Positions 19,702 through 30,320 of a stretch of 35,803 nucleotides of DNA are shown here, in pieces. The notes under the pieces are model-generated. The model worked only from the letters and a program-made list of their open reading frames with translations. It searched no databases and was not told the DNA's origin. This DNA is from Gemmatimonadota bacterium (GTDB lineage Bacteria > Gemmatimonadota > Gemmatimonadetes > Gemmatimonadales > Gemmatimonadaceae), in assembly GCA_018969225.1 (NCBI GenBank), contig JAGWYS010000009.1, positions 1 to 35,803 of the forward strand, in the 5' to 3' direction. Positions within the stretch are counted from its first letter, which is position 1. Each line of letters opens with the position of its first letter. Position numbers and translations under genes: made by a program.

Positions 19702-20652
19702 TCAGCCGAGGAAGCTTTGCAGGGCCTTGGCGCGGGAGACGTGCCGGAGCCGGGAGAGCGCCTTTTCCTTGATCTGGCGCACGCGTTCGCGCGTGATCCC
19801 CAGCAGCACGCCGATCTCCTCGAGCGTCATCGGCTCGCTGTTGTCGATGCCGAAGTACAGGCGGAGGATGCGCGCCTCGCGCTCCTTCAGGCTCCCCAGC
19901 GACGCCGCCACCGCCTCCGTGAGCGCCTTCCCCACCGCCTGCTCGTCGGGGGTGGGCTGCTCGGTGTCGGGGAGGTAGTCCAGCAGCCGGTTGTCCTCCC
20001 CCGGCGTGATGGGCGCGTCCAGCGACAGGTGCACCTGGGAGATGGACATGGTCCGGGCCACCTCCTCCTCCGTGATGTCCATCCCCTCGGCGATCTCGGC
20101 GTGGGTGGCCTCCCGTCCCAGCTCCTGCAGCAGGAGGCTGGCCCGCTTGCCGATGCGGTGCAGCGTGCCCGCGCGGTTGAGCGGCACCCGCACGAGGCGC
20201 GACTGCTCGGCCAACCCCTGGAGGATGGCCTGCCGGATCCACCACACGGCGTAGGAGATGAACTTGATCCCCTTGGTCTCGTCGAACTTGCGGGCGGCGC
20301 GGATGAGGCCGAGGTTGCCCTCGTTGATGAGGTCGGCCAGCGACACCCCTTGGTTCTGGTACTTCTTGGCCACCGAGACCACGAAGCGCAGGTTGGAGCG
20401 CACCAACCGGTCGAGGGCGTCCTCGTGCCCCTGCCGGATGCGCCGGGCCAGCTCGGCCTCCTCCTCGCGGGAGATGAGCGGGTAGGCGCTGATCTCCCGC
20501 AGGTACTGGTCCAGCGAGCCCTCGTCCTGCGGCGAGCGGCGCCGCCCCGTGGCCCCGCGGCGGAGCGAACGGCCCGGACGGCTCTCCTCGGCGTGCGCCT
20601 CCTCGCCGGACGCCGCGGCGTCCGGCGAGGGGTCGGTGGGTCGGTCAGTCAC
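19702..20652 (-). CDS. rpoD: RNA polymerase sigma factor, RpoD/SigA-like (compact primary-type)
   Basis: SLDQYLREISAYPLISREEEAELARRI, SNLRFVVSVAKKYQNQGVSLADLINEGNLGLIRAARKFDETKGIKFISYAVWWIRQAI, MTLEEIGVLLGITRERVRQIKEKALSRLRH. Confidence 0.93.
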   Translation of the reverse strand: MTDRPTDPSPDAAASGEEAHAEESRPGRSLRRGATGRRRSPQDEGSLDQYLREISAYPLISREEEAELARRIRQGHEDALDRLVRSNLRFVVSVAKKYQNQGVSLADLINEGNLGLIRAARKFDETKGIKFISYAVWWIRQAILQGLAEQSRLVRVPLNRAGTLHRIGKRASLLLQELGREATHAEIAEGMDITEEEVARTMSISQVHLSLDAPITPGEDNRLLDYLPDTEQPTPDEQAVGKALTEAVAASLGSLKEREARILRLYFGIDNSEPMTLEEIGVLLGITRERVRQIKEKALSRLRHVSRAKALQSFLG

Positions 20653-20662
20653 GCGGCGCGCC

Positions 20663-22147
20663 TCAATAGTTGTCGATCTGGGCGCGCTGCAGCGCGCCGG
20701 AGTAGTCCACGTACCCCACCTTGGTCTCCGAGTAGAACTCGTACACCTCCCAGCCCCCCTCGCGGTGGCCGTTCCCGGTCTGCTTGACGCCGCCGAAGGG
20801 GAGGTGCGCCTCCGCGCCGATGGTGGGCGCGTTGACGTAGGTGATGCCGTTGTCCAGCTGCTGCAGCGCCCGGAAGGCCACGTTCACGTCGCGCGTGTAC
20901 ACCGACGACGACAGCCCGTAGCGCACCCCGTTGTTCACGGTGAACGCCTCCTCCGCGGTGCGCACGCGCACCACCGACAGGACGGGGCCGAAGATCTCCT
21001 CCTGCTCCAGCCGGGACCCCGGCGCCACGCCGGTGAAGATGGTGGGCTGGAAGAAGTGCCCCTGGTCGAGCGCTCCCCCGACCGCCCGGGCGCCCCCGAG
21101 GCGCAGCACCGCCCCCTCGGCCAGCCCCACCGCCACGTACTGCTCCACCTTCTCGCGCGCCGCCGCGTTCACCAGCGGCCCCACGTCGGTGCCGGCCGCG
21201 CGGCCGTCCCCGAGGCGCAGCTGCGCCGCGCGCGCCACCAGCCGCTCGATGAACGCGTCATGAATCCCGTCCTGCAGGATGAGCCGGCTGGTGGCCGTGC
21301 ACCGCTGCCCCGTGGTGCCGAAGGCGCCCCACAGCACGCCGTCCAGCGCCAGGTCGAGGTCGGCGTCGTCCAGCACGATCTGGGCGTTCTTCCCGCCCAT
21401 CTCCAGCGACAGCCGCTTGTGCATCCGCCCGCAGGTCTCCCCCACCAGCCGCCCCGTCTCGGTGGACCCCGTGAACGAGATCACCGGCACGTCGGGGTGC
21501 TCGACCAGCGCCTTCCCCACCACCTCCCCCATGCCGTGCACCAGCTGGATCACCTCAGGAGGAAGCCCCGCCTCCAGCAGGATCTCCACCAGCACGGTGG
21601 CGGTGTGCGGGACGTCCTCGGCGGGCTTCAGGATGACCGCGTTGCCGCACAGCAGCGCGGGGAACGCCTTCCACGTGGGAATGGCCAGCGGGAAGTTGAA
21701 GGGGGTGATGAGCCCGCACACCCCGATGGGGCGGCGCATGGTCATCGCCCACTTATTGGCCAGCTCGCTGGGCACGGTGTGGCCGAAGAGGCGGCGCCCC
21801 TCGGTGGCGGCGTAGTAGGCGGTGTCGATCCCCTCCTGCACGTCGCCGCGGGTCTCCGCGAGCGGCTTCCCCATCTCCCGCGTCATGAGGTCCGCCAGCT
21901 CCTCCTTGCGCGCCGCCAGGAGGTCGCCCACGCGGCGCAGGACGTCACCCCGGGCGGGCGCTGGCGTGGCCTTCCAGCGCGCGAAGCCGCGCACGGCGCT
22001 GGCCACCGCCGCCTCCACGTCCGCCACCCCCGACGCGGGGAAGCGGCCAATGAGGTCCGTGTGCTGCGCGGGGTTGCGATTCTCGAAGTACTCGCCGGTG
22101 GAGGGCGCGACCCAGCGCCCGCCAATGAAGTTCTGGAAGGTCGTCAT
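20663..22147 (-). CDS. Aldehyde dehydrogenase family protein
   Basis: MTTFQNFIGGRWVAPSTGEYFENRNPAQ, FNFPLAIPTWK, VISFTGSTETGRLVGE, SLEMGGKNAQIVLDDADLD, FGTTGQRCTATSRLI. Confidence 0.95.
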   Translation of the reverse strand: MTTFQNFIGGRWVAPSTGEYFENRNPAQHTDLIGRFPASGVADVEAAVASAVRGFARWKATPAPARGDVLRRVGDLLAARKEELADLMTREMGKPLAETRGDVQEGIDTAYYAATEGRRLFGHTVPSELANKWAMTMRRPIGVCGLITPFNFPLAIPTWKAFPALLCGNAVILKPAEDVPHTATVLVEILLEAGLPPEVIQLVHGMGEVVGKALVEHPDVPVISFTGSTETGRLVGETCGRMHKRLSLEMGGKNAQIVLDDADLDLALDGVLWGAFGTTGQRCTATSRLILQDGIHDAFIERLVARAAQLRLGDGRAAGTDVGPLVNAAAREKVEQYVAVGLAEGAVLRLGGARAVGGALDQGHFFQPTIFTGVAPGSRLEQEEIFGPVLSVVRVRTAEEAFTVNNGVRYGLSSSVYTRDVNVAFRALQQLDNGITYVNAPTIGAEAHLPFGGVKQTGNGHREGGWEVYEFYSETKVGYVDYSGALQRAQIDNY

Positions 22148-22781
22148 GCGGACAAAAGTAGCGATGGGACCAGCGCAAGCGGGGGGGTGGGGGCGCCCAC
22201 CGCCGACGTCCCCCCCGTCGGCGTGGCCGAGGGCGAAGGCGCGGCGGGGGCGGACGGCGATGGCGCCGACGGCGCGGACGGTGACGCGGGCGCCGCGAGC
22301 TCGCAGCGCCAGGCCGCCGGATGCGCCGTGCTGGGAATGGCGTAGCCCACGCGCGGCAACACCTCCCGCGCCGCCATGACGCCCCCCCAGAGCGCGGCCA
22401 GCAGCGACACCACGTGCAAGGCGGCATGGCGCTGGCGCCAGGTGCCGACCGCGCTCCACACCCCCAGCCCCGCGGTCGCGACGGCGGCCGACACGAGGCC
22501 GACCACCGGAGCGCCGCAGGTGCCGGGCCACGGCCAGTACCACACGCCGACGGCGGCCCCCACCGCCACCCCGGTCCGCACCCACCCCTGCCAGCGCGCC
22601 ACCGGTGCCGTGCCTGTGCCCGCGCGACGCGGGGCCGCGGGCGCGACAGGCGGTGGGGCGGCGGGTGCGGAACCCGCGGGCGCGGGGCCGGCGCGGGGCG
22701 AGCCCCGCAGCAGCGCATCGTCGGAGAGCGACGCCAGCTGGCGGTCGATCTTCGCCAGCTCCGCGTCCCAGTTCCGGTCCG

Positions 22782-22785
<4 letters not shown>
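22144..22785 (-). CDS. Hypothetical membrane protein with Pro/Ala/Ser low-complexity tail
   Basis: MTDRNWDAELAKIDRQLASLSDDALL, hydrophobic helices, PSAPSAPSPSAPAAPSPSATP tail. 4-nt overlaps with genes on both sides support it being a real gene. Confidence 0.7.
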
Positions 22786-24184
<1,399 letters not shown>

Positions 24185-24188
<4 letters not shown>

Positions 24189-24940
24189 CGCGGCACCGCG
24201 CGGTAAAAGACCACGCGTCCATCGGCAATGCGCACGTCGGCCACCGCCGCGGGGATCCGCAGCGGCAGCGCGTCCTCGGGGAGCGGGGGGCCCGCCGCGC
24301 TGTCGCGGCCGTCACCGGGCGCCTCCTGCCGGAGTCGCACCAGCACGGCGGGGTGGAGCGGATCCGGGACGGCCACCGCCCCCAGCCGGATGGCACGCAC
24401 CTTGTACACCAGCACCCCGGGGCGAGCCAGCGTCAGCCCGCCCTCCAGCAGCAGGGTGTCGCGCCCCTCGACGACACCGCCCAGCAACGACGCCAGCGCG
24501 CCCGCGCCCAGGAGGTCGCTCCGTTCCACCACGCCGCGGAGATAGAGCCGTTCCCCCTGCAGCGCGAGCGCCCGGTCGGTCACCAGCCCACTGGGGAGCA
24601 TGGCCGCCAGCGCGGGCCCCAGTGCGACGGCCAGCGAATCCGCCCCCACGCTCACGTACGCCGGCCCCCCTCGCCGTCCCAACCGCACGAGTGCCCCTCC
24701 TGGGCGCGCCGACGGTGCGGCGAGCGGGACCCAGCGCCGCAACGCTTCGGCGGCACGGCGGGCGGAATCGCCGGCGGTCAGGCGCGCACCGGCGTCCTCG
24801 GCGGCCTTGGCCACGGTGCCGGCCGCCTTGGCCGCCACGCGCCCGGCCACGACCGGAAAGCGATCGCCATACCACCACGCGCCGACCGCGGCGAGCACGG
24901 CCAGCGACACCAGGCAACCGATGCGGGGAAAGCAGCCCAC
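24185..24940 (-). CDS. Hypothetical membrane-anchored protein
   Basis: GCFPRIGCLVSLAVLAAVGAWWYGDRFPVV N-terminal TM helix; 4-nt overlap with the downstream regulator. GTG start at 24940. Confidence 0.65.
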
Positions 24941-25028
24941 GGGCAGAGGGGGTGAGGGGACTCCCGAAGCTATCGGATGGCACTGGCGGGCGGCAGATTG
25001 GCGGCACCCTCCTCCCCCGCCCCCGCCC

Positions 25029-26306
25029 ATGGACCGTCGCCGCTTTGTCCACGCCCTGACCCTGTCCGGATCGGCCGCCACGCTGTCCCCCGACGCGCTC
25101 CGGCGCCTGCGTCCTGTGCTGGACCGGGCGGCGGGGACCGCGCCGCAGGCCGTGGCGGACGACGAGGCGTTCTGGCTGGGGGTGCGGCAGGCGTTCACCA
25201 TCGACGCCAACCACGTCAACCTCAACTCCGGGTCGGTGAGCCCCGCGCCGCGGGTGGTGGCGGAGGCGATGGCGCGCTACTGGACGCTCACCAACATGAG
25301 TCCGTCGCTGTACGTGGACGAGCTGCTGATCCCCGAGGTGGAGTTGGTGCGGCAGCGCCTGGCCGCCGAGTTCGGGTGCGACCCGGAGGAGCTGGCGCTG
25401 ACCCGGAACACCAGCGAGTCGCTGCTGACGGCGCAGTTCGGCCTGCCGCTGTCGCGCGGCGACGAGGTGCTGATCACCACGCAGGATTACCCCCGGATGA
25501 TCATGGGGTGGGAGCAGCGGGCCCGGCGCGATGGGATCGTGCTGAGGCAGGTGGCCATCCCCACCCCGGCCCCGTCGCTGGAGGCGCTGGTGGAGCGGGT
25601 GTGGGGGGCGGTGACGCCGCGCACCCGGGTGCTGCACGTGTCGCACATGACGTACACGGCGGGGCAGATCTTCCCGGTGCGGGCGTTGGCCGACCGGGCG
25701 CGGGCGCGCGGCATCTGGTCGGTGGTGGACGGCGGGCACACGTTCGGGCAGTTCCCCTTCACATGGCGGGAGTTGGGATGCGACGTGTACGGCACCAGCC
25801 TGCACAAGTGGCTCACCGCCCCGGTGGGGAACGGGTTCCTGGCGGTCCGGCGTGAGCGGATCCCCGAGATCTGGCCGCTGTTTGCCGCGCCGACGGCGCA
25901 GGATGCCGACATCCGCAAGTTCGAGCAGATCGGCACCTACCCGGTCGCGCTGCGCACGGCCGTGACCGACGCGCTCACCTTTCACCAGGCGCTGGGCGGG
26001 GAGCGGAAGGCGGCGCGGCTGCGCTACCTGCGCGAGCGGTGGATGCGAGGGGTGGAAGGGGTGAAGGGGGTACGGCTGCTGACCTCCTTCGACCCGGCGC
26101 AGGCGTGCGCCCTGGGGGCGTTCGCGCTGGAGGGAATGGGCGCGCACGCGGTGACGGAGGCGTTGCTGTCCCGGCACCGCATCCACGTGCGCCCGCGGTT
26201 CGTGACCGGCGAGTGGGAGGGGGTGCGGGTGACGCCCAATGTGTTCACCACGGTGGAGGAGGTGGACCGGCTGGTGGCGGCGGTGCGACGGCTGGCGACG
26301 GGGTAG
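25029..26306 (+). CDS. Aminotransferase class V-fold PLP-dependent enzyme with Tat-like leader
   Basis: MDRRRFVHALTLSGSAATLS leader; NLNSGSVSPAPRVVAEAM, LTRNTSESL, VVDGGHTFGQFPF, YGTSLHKWLTAPVGNGFLAVR (PLP Lys). Confidence 0.9.
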   Translation: MDRRRFVHALTLSGSAATLSPDALRRLRPVLDRAAGTAPQAVADDEAFWLGVRQAFTIDANHVNLNSGSVSPAPRVVAEAMARYWTLTNMSPSLYVDELLIPEVELVRQRLAAEFGCDPEELALTRNTSESLLTAQFGLPLSRGDEVLITTQDYPRMIMGWEQRARRDGIVLRQVAIPTPAPSLEALVERVWGAVTPRTRVLHVSHMTYTAGQIFPVRALADRARARGIWSVVDGGHTFGQFPFTWRELGCDVYGTSLHKWLTAPVGNGFLAVRRERIPEIWPLFAAPTAQDADIRKFEQIGTYPVALRTAVTDALTFHQALGGERKAARLRYLRERWMRGVEGVKGVRLLTSFDPAQACALGAFALEGMGAHAVTEALLSRHRIHVRPRFVTGEWEGVRVTPNVFTTVEEVDRLVAAVRRLATG

Positions 26307-26313
26307 CACGGGG

Positions 26314-27882
26314 TCAGGCGGCGGCGGCCACGTCGGTGGCGGCGGGGCGATAGCGGAGCGCCTCTGCCACGTGGGGCATGGCTACGCCGTCGCTGTCATC
26401 CAGGTCGGCCAGGGTGCGCGCCACCCGGAGCACGCGGTGGAAGCCGCGGGCTGAAAGCGCCAGCCGGTCGGCCGCGCGCACCAGGAGGGCGCGCGCCTCG
26501 GGGGAGAGGCGAGCGGCCGCCCCGAGCGTCGCGGCGGGGACGGTGGCATTGGTGGGGGGGACGCCGTCGGGAAGGGCACCAGCCGGGGGGCGGTGCGTGG
26601 CATAGCGCGCGCCTTGCCGCGCCCGCGCCGCGAGGACGCGGGCCCGCACGGCGGCCGAGGATTCGCCTGCGGCCGTGGCGGCCAGTGCGTCCGGGGGGAC
26701 GCGGGCCACCTGCACGTGCAGGTCAATGCGGTCGGCCAGAGGACCGGACAGCCGGAGCCGGTGGCGCTCCAGGTCGGCCACCGAACAGCGGCAGGGGCGG
26801 TCACCGCAGCCGGCGAAGCCGCAGGGACACGGGTTGCTGGCCGCCACGCACATGAACTGGGCGGGGTAACGCACGGCGCGATGCGCGCGGGCGATGACCA
26901 CGGCGCCGTCCTCCAGCGGCTGCCGGAGCGCCTCCAGCGCGTGGCGCGGAAAGAGGGAGAGTTCATCGAGGAACAGGACGCCGCGGTGGGCAAGGCTCAC
27001 CTCGCCCGGGCGAGGCCCGCTGCCACCGCCCACCAGCCCAGCGAGTGACACGGAGTGGTGGGGGGCGCGAAAAGGACGGGGGAGCGCGCCGGGGGCGGCG
27101 ACGCCATCTGGCGCGAGCAGGCCGGCCACGCTGTGGACGGCGAGCACCTCCAGCGCTTCGGCGTCGGCCAGCGGCGGGAGGATTCCCGGGAGGCGCCGAG
27201 CCAGCATGGTCTTGCCCGCCCCTGGAGGGCCGACCAAGAGCAGGTTGTGTCCGCCAGCCGCCGCCACCTCCAGCGCGCGGATGGCCATGGGCTGGCCCAC
27301 CACGTCGGCGAGGTCTGGCGGGGGAACCGGAAGGGCCGCGGGGGGGCGCCCCGGGGGGTCGGCGGGGCGGACGCCGTCGCGCAGGAAGCGAAGGGTGTCG
27401 TGCAGGGTGTGGGGCGCCACCACCCGTACCCCGTCCACGCGGCGCGCCTCCGCGAGGTTGTCCGGGGGGACGAGCAGCAGGGTGTCACCGGTCGCGGCGG
27501 CGTGCCGCGCCGCAGTGAGCACCCCGCGCACCCCGCGCAGCGCCCCGTCCAGCCCCAGCTCGCCGATGGCGCACACCCCCCGCAGCGCGTCTGCGGGGAG
27601 GTGACCGCAGGCCCCCAGCACCGCCAGGGCGATGGGGAGGTCAAACGCCGTGCCTGTCTTGGGCAGGTCACCCGGCTGGAGATTGACCGTGATGCGCCGC
27701 GGGGGGACGGGGACGCCGCTGTTGGCCAGCGCCGCCTGCACGCGGTCGCGGCTCTCCTTCACTGCCGTGGCCGCGAGCCCGACGAGCGTCCATTGGGGGA
27801 GCCCATTGGCGACCTGCACTTCGACGAGGACATCAACAGCGTCGATTCCCAGGACGGCGACGGAGGCGGCGGCGGCAAGCAT
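26314..27882 (-). CDS. comM: YifB family Mg chelatase-like AAA ATPase (ComM-like)
   Basis: VEVQVANGLPQWTLVGLAATAVKESRDRVQAALANSG, GDLPKTGTAFDLPIAL, LLLVGPPGAGKTMLARRLPGILPPL, PCPCGFAGC. Confidence 0.96.
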   Translation of the reverse strand: MLAAAASVAVLGIDAVDVLVEVQVANGLPQWTLVGLAATAVKESRDRVQAALANSGVPVPPRRITVNLQPGDLPKTGTAFDLPIALAVLGACGHLPADALRGVCAIGELGLDGALRGVRGVLTAARHAAATGDTLLLVPPDNLAEARRVDGVRVVAPHTLHDTLRFLRDGVRPADPPGRPPAALPVPPPDLADVVGQPMAIRALEVAAAGGHNLLLVGPPGAGKTMLARRLPGILPPLADAEALEVLAVHSVAGLLAPDGVAAPGALPRPFRAPHHSVSLAGLVGGGSGPRPGEVSLAHRGVLFLDELSLFPRHALEALRQPLEDGAVVIARAHRAVRYPAQFMCVAASNPCPCGFAGCGDRPCRCSVADLERHRLRLSGPLADRIDLHVQVARVPPDALAATAAGESSAAVRARVLAARARQGARYATHRPPAGALPDGVPPTNATVPAATLGAAARLSPEARALLVRAADRLALSARGFHRVLRVARTLADLDDSDGVAMPHVAEALRYRPAATDVAAAA

Positions 27883-27888
27883 GGGCGC

Positions 27889-27894
27889 AACCTA
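27889..27894 (-). promoter_or_regulatory. Candidate -10 box TAGGTT 6 nt upstream of comM ATG (possible leaderless start)
   Basis: Minus strand reads ccgTAGGTTgcgcccATG. Confidence 0.45.
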
Positions 27895-27980
27895 CGGGCG
27901 CCCCGCCGGTGCAGCATCATCCTCGCAACGCGCGCGGTGTCATGCGAACGCGCGACGCGTCCACGCCCGCCGCGTCCGCA

Positions 27981-28025
27981 CGCGACGCGGCATCACGCGA
28001 CGCGGCATCACGCGACGCGGCATCA
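27981..28025. repeat. Three perfect tandem copies of a 15-bp unit (cgcgacgcggcatca), intergenic
   Basis: 27981-27995, 27996-28010 and 28011-28025 are identical. They lie between the comM start and the D-aminoacylase stop. Confidence 0.95.
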
Positions 28026-28061
28026 CGCCCCCGCCGTGGCGGGGGGCGGTGCGCGGCCAGG

Positions 28062-29714
28062 TCAGCGCCGAGGGCGCAGCAGCACGCGCCCGGCGCGCGC
28101 GCCGGTGGCCCGTCCGCCGTCCACCGCCACGACGCCGTTCACCAGCACCACGTCGATGCCCACCGGGTACTGGTGGGGTTCGGCGAACGTGGACCGGTCG
28201 GCCACGGTGGCGGGATCGAACACCACCACGTCAGCCATCGCCCCCACCCGCAGGACGCCGCGGTCGGTCAGCCCGAGCCGGGCGGCAGGCATGCCGGTCA
28301 TCTTGTGCACGGCCGTCGGGAGGTCGAGGAGCCGTTCCGTCCGCACGTACTGCCCCAGCACCCGCGGGAAGGTGCCATAGGCCCGAGGGTGCGGGTGCAG
28401 CTCCCCCGGCCGGGACAGCCGACCGTCGCTGGCGATCATGGTCACCGGCGATTGCATGATCCGGCGCACGTCCCCCTCGTCCAGCACGTGGTAGATGGCG
28501 TTGCCGCCGCCGCTGGTCATCGCCTCCAGCACCAGCGCCGCGCCGGTGGCGGGCGTGGGCGGCAGCCCCCGCCTCGCCGCCCAGTCGCGCAGCGTCTTCC
28601 CCTCCAGCGAGCGATCCCACGGCACCCGCGAGAACTGCACGCGCGACAGGTCGCCCCCCCCGCGATCGTTGAGGATGTTGTCCACGATCCCGCGCACGAT
28701 GCTGTCGCGCAGCGCCGGCACCGCCAGCCGCGCCCGGAACTCGGCGTCGCCACCGGCCATCGCCCAGCTGGGCACCAGCACGCTGATTCCCGTGTGGGTG
28801 GCGGTGTACGGATACTGGTCGATCATCACGTCGGTGCCCGCGCGCCGCGCGCTGTCCACCAGCGCCAGCGTGCGGACGCTCTGCCCCCACATCTGCCGCC
28901 CCACCACCTTGTGGTGCGTCAGCACCACGGGGATCCGCGCGCGCCGGCCGATCTCGAGCGCCTCGGCCACGCCGTCCAGCAGCCCGATCCCTTCCTTGCG
29001 CAGGTGCGACGTGTAGATGCCGCCGCTGTCGGCGGCCACTTGCGCCAGCGCCACCACCTCGTCCACGGTCGAGTAGGTCCCCGGCAGGTACAGCAGCCCG
29101 GTGCTCAACCCAAAGGCGCCGTCGGCCATCCCCTGCGCCACCAGCGTCCGCATCCGCGCCAACTCGGAGGCCGACGGCGCCCGCGCGGCCATGCCCAGCA
29201 CGGCGCGCCGCACGTCGTTGTGCCCCACGAGGTACCCCACGTTGATCCCGACCTTGGCGGTGCGCACCGAGTCGAGGTACGGGGCCAGCGGCAGCGGGGA
29301 GCCGCCATCGGGCCCCCCCAGCGCAAAGGTCACCCCCTGGCGCAGCGCACTCTCCGCCAGCGGCATCTCCAGCAGCGGCTCCAGGTGCGCGTGCAGGTCC
29401 AGGAACCCGGGCGCCACCACGCGCCCGCGGGCCTCGATCACCCGCCGCACCCCCGCCCTGGGGAGGGCCTCGGCGAGCGCCACCACGCGATCGCCGCGAA
29501 TCCCCACGTCCAACCGCCGCGCCGGCGCCCCGGTCCCGTCCAGCACCATGCCGCCGGCGATCACCACGTCCAGCGGCGCGGCCGGTTGGGCCGCGACCCC
29601 GGGCGGGGAGGTGGCCAGCCCCAGCGCGGCGAACAGCGCGGGCACCAGCGTCACCACCCGCCCGGCACGCCGCGGGGCGTGACTCCCCCGCCCACCCGGC
29701 GTGCGGCGGCTCAC
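28062..29714 (-). CDS. N-acyl-D-amino-acid deacylase / D-aminoacylase-like amidohydrolase, predicted exported
   Basis: LDVVIAGGMVLDGTGAPARRLDVGIRGDRVVAL, VAPGFLDLHAHLEPLL, GLLYLPGTYSTVDEVVALAQVAADSGGIYTSHLRKEG, MIASDGRLSRPGELHPHPRAYGTFPRVLG. GTG start at 29714. Confidence 0.92.
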   Translation of the reverse strand: MSRRTPGGRGSHAPRRAGRVVTLVPALFAALGLATSPPGVAAQPAAPLDVVIAGGMVLDGTGAPARRLDVGIRGDRVVALAEALPRAGVRRVIEARGRVVAPGFLDLHAHLEPLLEMPLAESALRQGVTFALGGPDGGSPLPLAPYLDSVRTAKVGINVGYLVGHNDVRRAVLGMAARAPSASELARMRTLVAQGMADGAFGLSTGLLYLPGTYSTVDEVVALAQVAADSGGIYTSHLRKEGIGLLDGVAEALEIGRRARIPVVLTHHKVVGRQMWGQSVRTLALVDSARRAGTDVMIDQYPYTATHTGISVLVPSWAMAGGDAEFRARLAVPALRDSIVRGIVDNILNDRGGGDLSRVQFSRVPWDRSLEGKTLRDWAARRGLPPTPATGAALVLEAMTSGGGNAIYHVLDEGDVRRIMQSPVTMIASDGRLSRPGELHPHPRAYGTFPRVLGQYVRTERLLDLPTAVHKMTGMPAARLGLTDRGVLRVGAMADVVVFDPATVADRSTFAEPHQYPVGIDVVLVNGVVAVDGGRATGARAGRVLLRPRR

Positions 29715-30196
29715 TGCACCCCCAGCAGCTCCACGTCGAACACCAGCGTCGAGTTGGGGGGAATGGGTCCGGAGCCGCTGCGCCCATACGCCAGCGCCGA
29801 ACCGATCACGAGCTTGCGCTTGCCACCCACGCGCATCCCTGCAACCCCCTGGTCCCACCCGGGGATCACCATGCCGGCCCCGAGCGTGAACGAGAACGGA
29901 GCGCCGCCCACGTTGGTGTCGAAGCGCTGGCCGTTGACCAGCCACCCGGTGTAGGTCACGCGGATCACGCGCCCCGCTACGGCCTCCGCCCCGGCACCCA
30001 CGGTGAGGTCCTGCACGTACAGCGCATCGCTCCGCCGGGTCATGGAGGCGATGGTCACCCCGAGCGCCGAGGCGTAGGTCTCGACGGCGGGATTCGAGGG
30101 GATGTCGGGGACGCTGCTGGCGTCGCCGCAGGCGGCGAACGCGGCCAGCGGGGCCGCCAACAGGGTGCGCAGGGTGCGCGAGAGGGAACGGGTCAT
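29711..30196 (-). CDS. FKBP-type peptidyl-prolyl isomerase, predicted lipoprotein
   Basis: Lipobox-like LAAFAAC; VTYTGWLVNGQRFDTNVGGAPFSFTLGAGMVIPGWDQGVAGMRVGGKRKLVIGSALAYGRSGSGPIPPNSTLVFDVELLGVQ. Confidence 0.95.
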   Translation of the reverse strand: MTRSLSRTLRTLLAAPLAAFAACGDASSVPDIPSNPAVETYASALGVTIASMTRRSDALYVQDLTVGAGAEAVAGRVIRVTYTGWLVNGQRFDTNVGGAPFSFTLGAGMVIPGWDQGVAGMRVGGKRKLVIGSALAYGRSGSGPIPPNSTLVFDVELLGVQ

Positions 30197-30309
30197 GGCA
30201 GTCCGGGAGACAAAGGGGCCGGGCGCCGCCGTCGATGGACGGCACGCGGGGGTGCGGCGAGGCCGCGGTGAAACATAGCCGGGCGGTTGCGCCCCGGAAC
30301 GGCCCCGCC

Positions 30310-30315
30310 TAGGCT
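30310..30315 (+). promoter_or_regulatory. Candidate -10 box TAGGCT 5 nt upstream of thrE GTG
   Basis: gcctaggctgcggcGTG. Confidence 0.35.
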
Positions 30316-30320
30316 GCGGC

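Noticed and set aside
27981-28025. Tandem 15-bp repeats as a CRISPR array
   Set aside because: Units are contiguous with no spacers, and there are no cas genes in the window.
28062-30245. Full 727-aa ORF as the D-aminoacylase
   Set aside because: The N-terminal about 177 aa overlaps the FKBP gene in another frame. GTG at 29714 with a 4-nt overlap is the credible start.
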